The position numbers and the translations under genes are program-made. This document shows, in pieces, positions 35,176 to 48,700 of a stretch of 64,000 bases of DNA. Source of the DNA: Hibiscus mutabilis (taxonomy: Eukaryota > Streptophyta > Magnoliopsida > Malvales > Malvaceae). Below the pieces are notes generated by a model. That model did not search any database. It saw only the letters and a list, made by a program, of their open reading frames with translations, and had not been told where the DNA came from. Every line of letters begins with the position of its first letter. Position 1 is the first letter of the stretch. The DNA is taken from contig CM033741.1 in assembly GCA_019671005.1 (NCBI GenBank), positions 2,046,001 to 2,110,000 on the forward strand, in the 5' to 3' direction.

Positions 35176-35884
35176 CTACATTGACCATGCCAAATCAAAT
35201 AATAACAAAATTACTAAACAGAAAAACAAAATCTCTAAAATTTTACAAATTTTCAAAGAAGAAAGAAAAATAACTCGTAAAAAACCTGGAAATTAAGACT
35301 ACGCTCACCTCAAAAAAATTTCTTCCAAAAAAGGAAAGCGAGGGAGTTTTAGAGAAAGAGAGAGAAGTCTATAGTACGACTCGGAAACTTGAAGTCATGA
35401 ATCATAAATGGGGAAGAAACAGAAATTGTAGACTTATTATTTGTAGGCAACGGATGTGAACCAAAAAACAAAAAAAAACCTGACAGTCTCGAAATCTGAC
35501 GATTCAAAGTTGTATGTTCTGTGTTTCTTTGAGCCTCCGTGAACGGCCTAGATCACCATTTAAGGGTGTCCCTTATGGCTCCACACAGTTGAACCTGCCG
35601 GATTTTCCTCAACAACTTCCGCTTTGTCGCTCCGGCATCTTCCTTCATACGACGCCGTTTTCTGCGAGGCTATCTGGAAAAACGAAAGGAGAAAAATGGC
35701 AGTGGAAACGACGCCGTTGATGACTGTTTATTAGAATCCATTCCCGCGAGACAGCTGAACACGTGTTCAGGCTTGATTGGTTATATTTTTTTTTTCTTCT
35801 GTGAGTAAAGAGGATAACTTTCACGGAGAAAAATAAAAATCGACCGTCTCATATTATGGAAGCTTGAGGGCTGAGGCGAAAGGA
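35176..35884. promoter_or_regulatory. Shared divergent upstream region of H3-like gene and SerRS
   Basis: About 710 bases separate the start codons of the H3-like gene (-) and the seryl-tRNA synthetase gene (+). Positions 35500-35710 are GC-richer than the flanks. No clear TATA box serves the SerRS side. Confidence 0.45.
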
Positions 35885-38800
35885 ATGGCGTTACAGTGCC
35901 GTTTAAGCGGGACGACAATCCAATCCCTAAAAATGGCGACGATTCCAATCTCATCTTCATCCTCACGCTTTATCTTCCGAACACTTCCCAAAACCCTAAA
36001 CCTCGCTTTATTTTCCCGCCACACTCCTCCTAAAGCACCTTCCTTTTCTGTTCTCATTAGAGCCCTTTCAGCACAGGCTGTGGCTGCCGCTCCGGCGGCA
36101 GAAATCTCTGATAATCAAGGTATTTACATTAAATTATCAGTTTTTTTAAAAAACATTTCTAGTGTTGATATTTTCGTATTCTTCTTTGTAGTCGTAAAGC
36201 CGCAATGGAAAGCGGCGATAGATTTCAAGTGGATAAGGGATAATAAGGAAGCGGTTGCTGCTAATATTAAGAATAGGAATTCAAATGCAAATTTGAAGGT
36301 TGTGCTTGAACTTTATGATAAAATGTTGAATCTCCAAAAGGTTATTCCCTTTTTTCGTTTCTGCTTCACTAATCTTCAAAATTAGTTCTATAAACTGAAA
36401 CGGAGGTCCTTTCTTTAAACTTAAATCAGTTAGCTAATTGCCGGTGACAGATTGCAGGAAGTTGAGCGGCTTCGAGGAGAAAGGAATAATGTTGCGAACA
36501 AAATGAAAGGAAAATTGGAACCTTCTGAATGTCAAAAGCTCGTTGAAGAAGGTATTTGCTCAAATGTTGTGCTGTTTCTTGGTGCCATTTTGTGGTCTAA
36601 TTGCTTTTTTACTTTTATTTTGATTTCCTTTTTCTTTTGTGGTTTTGTGAGTCAGGAAAGAATCTGAAGGAAGCACTTACGACTTTGGAAGAAGACCTTG
36701 TCAATCTAAGAGATGAGCTTCAGCTTGAAGCGCAATGTATACCAAATATGACTCACCCGGATGTTCCAATTGGAGGGGAAGATGGTTCAAAGTTGAGGAA
36801 TATGGTATTTATTGATTTGATCAGTTTCTTATGTTTGTAGCCGGTTTGTGTTATTTTTCTGTTGTTTGCATAGAACTTTGATGTTCAGTTAGTATTGTTC
36901 TAGGTCGGAAGCCCCCTTAGCTTCAACTTCTCTGTCAAGGATCACCTTCAAATTGGAAAAGAACTGGATCTCTTTGATTTTGATGCTGCTGCAGAGGTAT
37001 TCCTGTTTGGTTTAACTGGTAATTTAAGTTACATTTGTTTGTTGTTTACCTGTGATATTTAGTTGATTTGTTACCTTTCATTAATTCAGCCAATATGATC
37101 CTTGTGTAGTTTATGACTGCACTATTATCAATTAGGTAATCCTGACACTTAACTGAGTTGCCTCTTGAAATTTGTGTCTCACATTGCAATAATAAATATA
37201 ATGTGGCACTGGAGTTTCTAAACTCTACAACTTGTATGGAACCTTATTGTATTAAAAAGTTTTTGTTTCTTCTTATCAAATGGAATTATATACCAAATTG
37301 CATGCTCGAAGCATCTTTGACTTCAAAATGATGAAAGTACTAAGGTTTACTTATACTTCCTGTTGCATAGGTAAGTGGTTCAAAATTTTATTACCTCAAG
37401 AATGAAGCAGTGATGCTGGAAATGGCCCTTGTCAACTGGACACTCACAGAAGTCGGGAAAAAAGGTTTTACACCGCTGACAACACCTGAAATTGTCAGGT
37501 CATCTGTTGTTGAAAAATGTGGCTTCCGGCCTTGTGGAGAAAATACGCAGGTTTGCATCATTTTGGATGTAGTCCCTTTTCCAGAAAAATAAGTGGTGCT
37601 TGATGTATCAAATATCAAGTGCCTATCATTTTGGCACAAATCACTATCAAACATGAAGAATCACCTTGATCATGAACTGGACAAATTGCTCGGATTCAGC
37701 TTGAATTGGGGGCTACTTAATTTTTTATTGAACTTTCCAAATCTTCACATTCTTATGTTCTGATATTAGAATACTTAATTTCTCCAAAGAATCTCTTTCA
37801 AAATTGCTTATTTCATGTTAGTTTAGTATTTCACAGCAGTTTCTTGATACGTATTTCAAATGCTGAACAGGTTTATTCCATTGAGGATAGCGACCAGTGC
37901 CTAATTGGCACTGCAGAGATTCCTGTAGGGGGGATTCACATGGACTCTATTGTTTCGGAGTCCTCTTTACCAATAAAATATGTGGCATTTTCACATTGTT
38001 TTCGCACCGAGGCCGGTGCTGCTGGTACAGCGACAAGGTGATTATCTATCTTATGTTCCATTTTTATTTTACCATGTCTGACTCATGGTGAAGAAATGTT
38101 CTTGAACCACTGAAAATCTAAAGCTCTTAATGAGCTAAATGGTGCCATTTGTTTTCCAGGGGTCTTTATAGGGTACACCAATTCAGCAAGGTGGAAATGT
38201 TTATTTTGTGCAAACAAGAAGAAAGTGACATGTACCACGAGGAGCTTATTAAAATTGAAGAAGACCTCTTTTCATCTCTTGGATTGCATTATAAGTATGG
38301 AATCTCATTAACCTTTACCAGCTCTACTGGTTTTGTTCAGCCATTTTTGACATTATTTTGATTTCTTGGCAGAACTTTGGATATGGCTACAGGGGACCTT
38401 GGTGCTCCTGCTTATCGTAAATTTGATGTGGAGGCATGGATGCCAGGTTTAGAACGCTATGGCGAGGTATTAAAATAACCTTTTGCTTCCCGTTGACAAC
38501 TTAAATTTCCATTTGCAGAGTATTTTGAAATACCTTTGAATCTTTTTTCTTTTGGGATAGGAAATACCGTTTAATCTTAGGTACAAGTGTAACACATTTC
38601 TGTGAACAGATATCAAGCGCATCGAATTGCACCGACTATCAAAGCCGCAGACTCGGCGTTCGTTATCGTCCATTGGAAACACCCTCAACAACTTCCAAGA
38701 AGGGTAAAACAAACCAGGCTGCAACCAAATTTGTTCATACATTAAACGCGACAGCGTGTGCAGTTCCAAGGATGCTTGTATGTTTGCTGGAGAATTTTCA

Positions 38801-38885
38801 GCAAGAAGATGGGTCGGTTATTATTCCAGAACCATTAAGGCCATTCATGGGTGGGATTGAAGCTATATATCCTAAATCAAGATGA
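35885..38885 (+). CDS. Organellar seryl-tRNA synthetase, intact
   Basis: Class II aminoacyl-tRNA synthetase charging tRNA-Ser; the bacterial-type sequence and N-terminal presequence indicate plastid and/or mitochondrial location. Exons: 35885-36119, 36192-36340, 36458-36551, 36656-36804, 36904-36996, 37371-37550, 37871-38037, 38160-38294, 38373-38466 and 38610-38885 (1572 nt, 523 residues); all junctions are GT-AG and in phase. Order: basic, Ser-rich presequence (~65 residues) with a second in-frame Met at 35933 that could serve dual targeting; tRNA-binding coiled-coil arm (VERLRGERNNVANKMKG to LEEDLVNLRDELQLEAQ); TAEIPV; class II motif 2 around FRTEAGAAGTATRGLYRVHQF; DLGAPAYRKFDVEAWMP; motif 3 region NATACAVPRMLVCLLENFQ and IIPEPLRPFMGG. 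Confidence 0.96.
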
Positions 38886-40190
38886 AAAGGTAATATCTCT
38901 CGTCTTTTTAACCCACCAGGGAACTTCTTCAATTTTTTCATAGTTGTTCTCAGGCAGCACTCCAGTGTGGAACAATTAAACTTCAAATCTTGTATCAACA
39001 ACAATAAAAGACTATAAGCTATAATTTCGTGTTCTTGACCTTATATATCTTTTATGCAAGGTTTAAAGTAATTGTCTCACATAATCAATCTATACTTACG
39101 GTTAATAGCTTCGCCAAATTTTGAACTTTACCCAGCATTTATATTTGACATAATCTATATATTAAAAAAAATGTATATTTGACATAATCTATAAAATCTA
39201 ATATATAATGGTTTAAATATGCATGGGATACATGTATTATTTCAGATTTTAAAATTTGGCCCTATATTTTAATTTTTCAACATTGGATCTCTGTACTATT
39301 TTGTATTTAAAATCTTAGCCCTTCCCCTACTTCTGTTTAATTATATTGTTAACTGACTTGATAGTTACGAAAAATTAAAAACAATTTTTAGCTTTATAGT
39401 TTTTATCAGTTTGATTCTTAATCTTTATAAACAAATATATGAATAATAATATAAATAACAATTGAACCAGTGTCCAAACTCCAAACAATTGCATGTATTT
39501 ATACAGGGAGTGACAAATTAATAGTCGTTTAGTCGCTTTCTTAAACGTATAGTTGCATTTTTTATCAAATAGAGAGCTTGTATATTTTAAAAGTTAAATG
39601 TTAAAATTCGAATTCACAAAAAATGAGATAAGATAAATATTTTTAATCACTAAATTAATTAATGTATCTCACAGTTGCACTACTTTTTGTTTCATTATTC
39701 ATCTAACAAAAAAAAAACGTCGACAACAAATTCAATCCTCCTGTTACTGTAAATGGTATAAACGTGCTTTAAATCATCAGAATACTGTGTTTTTTTTCAA
39801 TAGAATGCTGTGTACTTGTAAATGGTACAAATGCCATGGAAAAAACTTTTTTCTAAAAGATGGAAAAACTATTGCCCCTGCAAATAATCTTAAAAACATC
39901 AAAGGTGTCAATTTCCCATTGGATTTTGGATTCTGTTGTACTTGCACGGATGTTGCCCTGATTTTTATGGCTTGGCCTTGCATTTCGTACTTTTTTCGTT
40001 GTATCTCTTTCAAAGCCATTATCATTGGTAGGGCGTGATTTACTGACTTTGATCTACTTGTAGAGAAACAAGTTCTCCATTGTAGAACATTCGAGTTCTA
40101 CCACAACTCTTCAGCCCTAATTAACAATTATTTATGCAAAATCCTGTAGTTGGCAGCAGGTACTGTAGTGACCTTTTTTTTTTCTTTTTG
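38886..40190. other. Intergenic region downstream of SerRS
   Basis: Contains the SerRS 3' untranslated region and then AT-rich sequence. No gene is supported; the short frames on both strands near 39780-40040 have no recognisable features. Confidence 0.5.
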
Positions 40191-40199
40191 AAAAAAAGA

Positions 40200-43100
40200 G
40201 AATTGTTACGTTAAGAGCGTTTGTTTAGAAAAAAAATCGGTTACTAATTACTTCCTAAATTATTAATGAATTTTTTTGGAAGATTGGAGATTTCTTTTGA
40301 AAACTTTAAATTCTTGAAAACGATGAAAACATAGAGTCGCCACCGGCCACTTGGGTAAGGTAGGCCGGACACCATAAGAAACCAGAGATTCATCGTGAAA
40401 GGGTCCGTGAGTTGGTTACGCATGGGGAAGGATTAGCACCCCCATCACGCCCGACACTCGGTACCAAAATATTTGCTTCTCTTAAAAGGATGAAAATTAT
40501 TGAAATTTACATTGAATTTAATTCAGAGTTCTTAGGTAAAAATTAACCTTGATTGCACGGGCTTTATCGAATTAGTGGACTCAAATTAATTAGACATTTA
40601 ATTAATAAGGTTGACGATATGTCGGACCATAGATTAAACCGACATCGAATAAGCCCGACTGCCGTGTTAATTTATGGTTCGACCCCCGTATGTCACTTTT
40701 ATGCATGATGCAAACATTTAAGTATGATGTGATGATTTTGTTAATTTTTAATCCATTTATCTCGGGATGGTAAAAATTAATTCGAATATTTGGTCAACAT
40801 CCTTTAAGCTCGGATTGTTACGACACAAATGTTTGAATTAATAAATACCACCCTTTTGTGATTTAGATTGATTAGAGATGCAATTAAGATTAAAGATTAT
40901 ATGGATGTCAATGAAAGTATGACAATCAAAGGCATAAGTATAAGCATACAAAAGAAGGCCCAACTCACTAGAAAGCTCAATTAGTGATCTATCTATTAAT
41001 TAGATGACTCTAATATTTAACACTAAATTAATTAGTCCTGGAAACTAAAAACCCTAAATTATGGTGACTAGTTTGTAATTTAATGTTAAGTTAAGCTTAA
41101 AATTAGTTTTTCTCCTAAAGTAATTAAGACATGTACAATTAATTTAATGAATTTAACATTTACCCCAATAAGCCATGGATAAATTTAAATTCACTAAATT
41201 AATCCGAACTCTAATCTAACTAAGGCTTTTGAAAAAAATAAGACTAATTTAATTCTAGGATCGTGCCCCTGAGCACACGATCTAGATTAATTGAGTTAAT
41301 TTGTCTAATTTAATGTAAAGCCATACTTCCCTAAGGCCAACCAAAGCTAAGCCCAACAACAAAGGGCCCAAAACATTTTATACATGTATTACAAAATATA
41401 ATGTAAAAATAAATTATAAACTTTAAAAAACTACAAATATTATAACCCTAAAAAATACGTGTATTGTACCTTCAAAAACTATACATTGTATTAAAATAAA
41501 ATTATATAAAAAACTCGCATTTGAAAGTAACGTATTTACAAAAGATACAAATAAACTTTTTTTAAAACCATAAATTACATACTAGAAGTATATTATGTAT
41601 ATATTTAAAAAATCATATTATGTACATATATTGAAAATTGTATATACATTATATGTTCTATGTATATATTATATTTCAAAACCATATTATATATATATAT
41701 GCATTTATGAAAGCTACATAAAAACATAATGTACATTATATTTTAAGAACTATCATCATATACATTAGAGAGCTATATTACATAACTAAATGCACATCGT
41801 ATTACCTAATATATATATATACCTATGTATACCAAAGCCATCATATTATATACTAATATATATGTATAAAAAAGATCTATTATATACTAAAAAAATATAA
41901 TCTATATGTCAAAACATTTACATATATATTATACTTTACCAATTTCTATTTTTATGCCTAAAATATATGCTATAAGTTAAGAATATACATATATATTACA
42001 AATTTCTACTTTACCCTAAAAGTAAGGAAAGATTACACACATTACACTTTGAACGTCTATATCTTGTATTAAATTATGCACATTTATTCCCTAATGTAAC
42101 GTTCGAATTAACTTCATCCATAAAATAACATCACAAACGAGCAACATTATCATAAAGTTAAATCAAGATTGCTAGAAATAAATATGAAATTTATACTAAA
42201 AATGCATAAAAAACCAAAAAATATAATTTAAATCTGGAAAAATGACCTAATCGTGAGGAAATGAAATACAATGACAAAATTATAAGAAATAACGAGGATG
42301 TAATTGAAAATTTTGAAAAAATACGAAGGACCCCAGGGGATAATTAAAAAAGGCGGAATGGCTTCCCATGGTAATTATCCCACACAAAGGGACTGATAAC
42401 ACAATTAGACCATGCGGAAGCCTTTCAGGCGCAATTATTTAAGGGCGGGGGACTAAAAATGTGATTATACCATTTTAAAAATTATAACACTATATATTTC
42501 TCATTTATCCGAACATCGAACCCTTTTAGCCCTTTTTCTGTTATAATAATTTTCCCCTCCAAACGCTCTCATATGTTATTCATGTTCATTTGGGTTCATC
42601 ATGAACCCAGATTCTTGCAGCCCCCCTCCAGCGTGTTTCCCAGAAACTGGCCATCCCCTGGTCGTGTCGTCGGCCGGCGAACCTAAACCTCCCCAAAAAC
42701 TCTACGTTTTCAAACCGAACCTAGATCTTAACCCCGTTCTATCAGAATCAACCCCTTTCCCAATTAAAAAACCAAAAGCCGAATTAAAAGAAAGGGTTCC
42801 CGCCGCCGCGTGCCTGCAACGTTTCACCACGGCTTATCAATGGTGGAGCGACGGTTGGAGAAAACTGGAACGACGCAGAAAGAAAGGGAATCGGCAAGGG
42901 TAAAACCCTAAACTCTGTTTCATTTTTTTATATTCTAACTATATATGCATGTCATATATTCGAACTAAAAAAGGAAAGAAATATACCTTGAAAGGCTTTT
43001 TTTTGTATTGCTTCTGGATTTTCCGTTCGAACTGTCTGTGTTACAAATGGTTCATTACATGCTTATATCTGTCTCAGATTACTCATTGCCTATATCTATG

Positions 43101-44210
43101 CTATAGTTTACATGTCTAAGCAAAGATTTAATGAAACCACTGTGGATGATGATGTTATGATTTCCCCCTGTTTTTTATGTTTTTTTTGCTGTTCGGTGGT
43201 TGGGAGAGTTGTGGTGGCAGCGGAAATCCCGGTGATGTGGTTATGCAGATGAGGGGATGAACCATTACCGGCGCGTGGGCGCGTGAAGAAGCTGAATGGC
43301 CGGAGCGTGGGCTGGACGCGCGGAATTCGAATAGTCCGGCTCGATCTGAGCCGTTGGATCAGATTTGATCCGACGGCTGAGATCTCTTCTGGAATGGACG
43401 ACCCAAATTATACCTGATGGTTAACGTGGCAACGCTGGATGATGACATGTGGCGCGTGGGGAGCTGAAGGATCTCCATTCGATCTGGACCGTTCGATCAG
43501 CATCCCTTGATCCAACGGTCCAGATTTGGCTACGCATAAGAAAATGATAACATATTAGGGTTTTAGTCATTTGTTTGTATTAGGTTTGGGCCCGAACATG
43601 CCTTTAATATTTTTTCTGGGCTTTAAATGTGTAACAAATTTGGACTTATATGAAACATTGAACTTTAATTATTTAATTGATCAATTTGTTTAAATTAATC
43701 ATTAGCCCACTTTATAATATAATAACATTATATAAGCAAACATCATTGCATTATCAATACATACACTTATAATACCACATACATACAGACTAACATATAT
43801 ATTACTATCACATGCAATAAACATATACTCATATATAACCAAGTGTACATGCACATAGTATACAAACATTAATACATACTATATATATAAAACATGCAAT
43901 GCATACTTACTAAATACATACATGCACCCTATATCTACACGTACATAATTATTAACATACATACATAATACATTTAATATTCCTACTCACAGTCATATTA
44001 AAACAATAGTGAACATATCGACAAATATATATCCACATGTTACACATATACAACGCATACTCACACCACATGCATGAATAGTAACCATACACACGATAAT
44101 CACGTACTAGTAACACACATATAATAGCACTCATTACGTAATAGTACTTATCACATATAAGCCCATTATTGCCAATAAAAGATCGACCCGGACAAAATTA
44201 GTGATTACAG
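40200..44210. mobile_element. Retroelement-like repeat block, probably non-autonomous LTR element
   Basis: A block starting near 40330 with 'gagtcgccaccggccacttg', then 'gttggttacgcatggggaag' and 'gattagcacccccatcacgc', is a phrase set I recognise as highly repeated in dicot genomes, associated with non-autonomous LTR elements. Very AT-rich 'tatata' sequence follows (41380-42050), then a GC-richer part (42360-43560) with a 100-codon open frame and the phrases 'ccgttggatcagatttgatc' and 'gatccaacggtccagatttg', and finally a low-complexity ACATAC-rich tail (43720-44150). No reverse transcriptase, integrase or LTR pair was found. Boundaries are approximate. Confidence 0.5.
42601..42903 (+). other. 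100-codon open frame inside the repeat block, function unknown
   Basis: Starts MNPDSCSPPPACFPETGHP and ends in a basic RKLERRRKKGNRQG. It has no domain I recognise. It sits just after a TATATATTT-like box (near 42490) in the GC-richer part of the retroelement-like block, so it may be a remnant of the element rather than a plant gene. Coding status is doubtful. Confidence 0.25.
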
Positions 44211-45707
44211 GTACGGACGCATGATTTTATATTAATAGTGCAAAATGTTAAAGTTATGTTAGAAATTTAAAGGCTATAAAATTATAAAATTTTAAGGGTG
44301 TGAACTTTGATCATCGATAGAAAACACAAAAAAATTATAAATAAAAAATACACAAACTATATAAGAGTTCAAAATTTTAAGGGTGCGACTGTCCCTTCCA
44401 GCACCCTCCGGTCTATTCCTAGTTGGCAGCTTAACAACTCTTGCAAACTACTATATTTTCAACACTATTATTTTTTTTCTAAAATTCATGCAATATTACT
44501 TGGGAATTGTTGTTACCCTTCGGAATCAAAGTCATTTGTCTAATTACAGTCTTCACGCGATACCGTTATCAAGTTCGTCTAGTCCATTAACTGGCTCTAC
44601 TACAAGCATAGTCTACAATTATGTCAATCTATCAACACTCATTAGTGTCTATCAAGCCTAGAACTGACTCCACCCACCAACCAAGAGATTTATATACTTA
44701 CATTGGTCAGATTGAAAGAGGATTCCGAAACTCTCTTTACTGTTCATTTTTTTTCTTCAATGAGGCGAATTACTTATCCCTTGATCTATTCGTGAATTAT
44801 CTCTCCAAGGATTAGGAAAGATGTTCCACTATAAATGTTTTTGTTATTGCTTCGACTCATATTCTCCGAAAAGTGGATCCCGTTTTATTTTTTCATTCTC
44901 TCCATACTACCATGAAATGTGGCGCTTCGTCCAAATCAACAAGGATGAATTGTTCAAAACCATCACAACTCAAAGGGGGATTGTCGTTGCTATAGCGTCC
45001 TTTGTAACAAGAAAACGAATGTAAGCCCTAGTGTTATGTTTGCATACTTGTATTTGGGGTAGATAATGCCAGATTATACCTAACATGAAAAAAATGAGAT
45101 TTATATGTTAAACAAAGTGAAGCAAATGTGTCGTGAAAATGCAGATCATACAGGCAAACAACAAACAAGCAAATATATCTGAAACAAGAGGAGGCAAACG
45201 CAAATTGTAAAGATTGGGCCTTGGGTATGGGTCCATCCCAATGTACATGCATCGGCTGTGTAGGCCGACCAAACAATAATCAGGTCATAGTAGCTTAAAA
45301 AGATATTTTGAAGATGCATATAGATCCAATGATTTCAATGGAATGAACGAATGATATGTTAAGATTTCTTTCATTTGCAAAACAAAAAATAATAAAGGAA
45401 ACGAACACGTGTAAGTGTCACACCCCAAAGACGATCGCTTCCGTTCACGTGGCAGACCAGAAACCGGACTTCCATATTCAGTAACCTTAGATATTATTGT
45501 TGATTAAGAAGTGTCACTCACTTCGAGCTGTTTCTTCTATAATCTATGCTTAGCTCTTTCTCTGTTTTTTTTTTTTTTTGAATATTCGAATCCTTTTTTA
45601 AGTTGTGCTCTGGAGTTTGGATCCATTCTCTCATCCATTTCATTTCCATGTTTGGTCTTTTCGTTACCGAAAGCAAAAGAATAGAATAGAAATACAGAAA
45701 AGCAAAG
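44211..45707. other. Intergenic and upstream region of the isoamylase gene
   Basis: The left part includes two similar phrases around 'aaaattttaagggtg' (near 44288 and 44372) of the type seen in old retroelements. The right ~250 bases are pyrimidine-rich and probably contain the promoter and leader of the isoamylase gene. No separate gene is seen. Confidence 0.45.
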
Positions 45708-48700
45708 ATGCTACACTCGTCTTTTATATCCCAATCAAATTCTACCAACTTCCCTTCCTTCGCTTCCCCAAATGCAACCCTTTCTTCCTTCGGAGCTTCT
45801 TCTCTTCTTCAAATGGGGTATACTCTTTTCTTCGCTTTTTCTTTTTTTTAAATATATGCGTAGCAATGGGAGTACATTTCAATGCTCAGCCGTTTGTCAC
45901 TGCTATAAAAAATATATATGCGTTGCTGTTTTTTTTTTTTTTGGTTTTCTGTGGGTAAACAGGAAAAAAAAACTTAAATCCACGTTTTGAGAAGATGAGT
46001 TCAATTTGTATGTACTGTTAAGTTCTTTGGAGAAACTTACTGAGGGTACCTAGTGAAAATGGTTTATATTGAAATGGGATTTCTTATTTATTCGTTTTTA
46101 GCTTTTAGTTTGAGTGATTTATTGACCATCGATAGTGACACTTCAGATTGAAGTGGAGTGGAATTGCATTGACTGGGCGACATCTTTCAAGTAAGGCATG
46201 TCTAAGCTCATACTGATGCCATAAACTTTCCAATTTTACTTTTGCATTACAAAGAAAAAGAGGCAATATGACTGAGGTTTTGGGTATATTGCAAGGCAAA
46301 GAGCCGTGTCAAGCATAGGACAACAAACGTGTACGGGCGTCAGGCACGAGAGCGTGTACTTGAGGTATTTTAATCTCCTGAAGTTGTCAGTCTTTCATTA
46401 TGTTTGTTCTGCAATTTTGAATTGTGCAAGTTATCTGGGACGTATATGTTGTTGGCCTTACTCTTCTGTTTCTCTTGCTCATGTATAAGAAGTAGCTTGT
46501 ATTGATGGTGCATGGTGTGTATCCAAATGACATCTTGATAGTAAATTGCAAAAGACCCTTACTTGCTCCATGCAACTGTTTTTATTAGCACTCTTTATTT
46601 TAATTATGCTCATTATTCTGATTAAGATGAAGTATATGAATCTTAACAATATTTGCTTGATCCAAACCGTTGTTTCCAATTTCAGGAAGAAGCCCCTGAA
46701 ATGGCTGAAACAACCCCATCCTTTAAAATTTTCCCAGGTCAAGCATTTCCATTAGGTGCATCAGAGGTTGATAACGGGATCAATTTTGCTATATTTTCAC
46801 AGCATGCAACTGCAGTTACACTTTGCTTATCACTTCCCCAGAGGTAAGAATGCATTCTCTTTCACTTTGTAAGTTATATTATTTGTATTCTTATTCTTTT
46901 CGGGTAATACCCAATTCATAGTTTTCATTTTGTTTGTGCTTAATTAATTTACTTTGTGAACTTTAGTAAATTCATTGCCCACTAATGTGGACTCATATTT
47001 TTTTATATTCTTTATTATACATGTACAATTGATTTCTGATGACTGGCTCTTTTTGTTTCTCCTACATTGGAAAAAATTATACTAAGAAATGATGTTTGGA
47101 TGTTTCTTTGTTCACACAACTTTTCTGGCCTAATGCCAGGAAACATGCATAAAAGTTATGCTTTTCCTATATATTTGTAGTATTTTGTCAGACTAGAGAA
47201 AGAAGGTTGAGCTGTTTTGGAATATTATTAATATTGTTGGCAAGGAGTAATTCATTGTTTTGGTGATGTATCCACAGGGGAGAACTTGACAAGCTGGATG
47301 ATGGAATGATCAAATTTTCTTTGGACCCTCATCTCAACAAAACTGGAGATATTTGGCACATATGCATTGAGGTGGTATTTCTATCAAGGTTTTTCAAAAA
47401 AATTTCTTTGTTTCTGAATTAGAATAAACTTCTCTTATTTAATTGTCTTCAATATGTTTACATTGAACAGTGGAAGCAACTAAATTTTCTCAGCATGATG
47501 TAATATGATTTCTGGTTGCACCATTGAAATGACTCTCCAAATGTAGGATTTGCCCGGAGCAATGTTCTCTATGGTTATTGCATAGATGGTCCCAAAAACT
47601 GGGACAAAGGGCATCGATTTGACTGCAACAATGTTCTTATAGATCCTTATGCAAAGCTAGTGGAAGGTCGTCGAAGTTTTTGGAGACCCAAAGCATAAAT
47701 TATCAAAATTTCTTGGAACTTACGATTTTGATAGCTTGCCTTTTGACTGGGGAGATGAGTACAAGCTCCCAAATATCCCTGAGGTATGGGCAAGATAGTT
47801 TGTTTTTGTGGCTTTCGGCCAATTCTCCTTCTGGGTTGACTGGTCACTCATTTGTTCTTTCTTTATCATGTTTTCAAACTTTTGTTGTTACACATCTGAA
47901 TTAAATTTATCTCTTATATCTTGTACATGGATCCCATGCCACTTATGCCAGATATTGAGTTCTCCTCAAGTCCTTTGTCTTTGTTTAGAATCAATCATCG
48001 AGTTTGTGTTTCATCTCTTCAGCAAATGTTTCTGCTGCTCACTTTTTATGACACTTGCCACTTGATTGCAGAGAGATCTTGTCATATATGAAATGAATGT
48101 TCGTGCATTTACCGCTGATGAATCTAGTGGCTTGGATCAAAATATATGTGGCACTTATGCCGGTCTGATTGAGAAGGTATTGATTTATTGCATTATGGTC
48201 AATCACATTCAAAGAAATTGCTATCTGAATAATGTGTTAATTACTAGATGTATTAGTGCTTTCAGTTTGCATTTTATCACATTCAAGGCATGTTTATGCA
48301 TGTAATTGAATCTTAACTCTGAGTTATAACCGAGAGTTGAACAATATGGTATAGATACTTATTATCGACACAAATACGGGTTTTGGTTTAAGACACGTGC
48401 ATTAGGGGTTAGGTCATTCTAGAAGGATTGGTTTGCATGCTTGTAACATCAGATGTTTCTTCCCCGAACGAAGAGCAACTTTTTTTTCTGCAAACAAATT
48501 AAGTTGTCCCCACCATCTTAGCAAATATAATGTATGAGCTAAGAGGCATGGGAATGGTCGACGAGAGTCAAGTCATAGCATTATGCCATTATCTCAAAGA
48601 GAACTGCCATGTACGACACTTATCTAGATGAAAATCAACATGCTAAAGGAAATTTTGTTAAACTTCTTTTGTTCTGTGTGAAAGTCCTATTCCATAGCAT

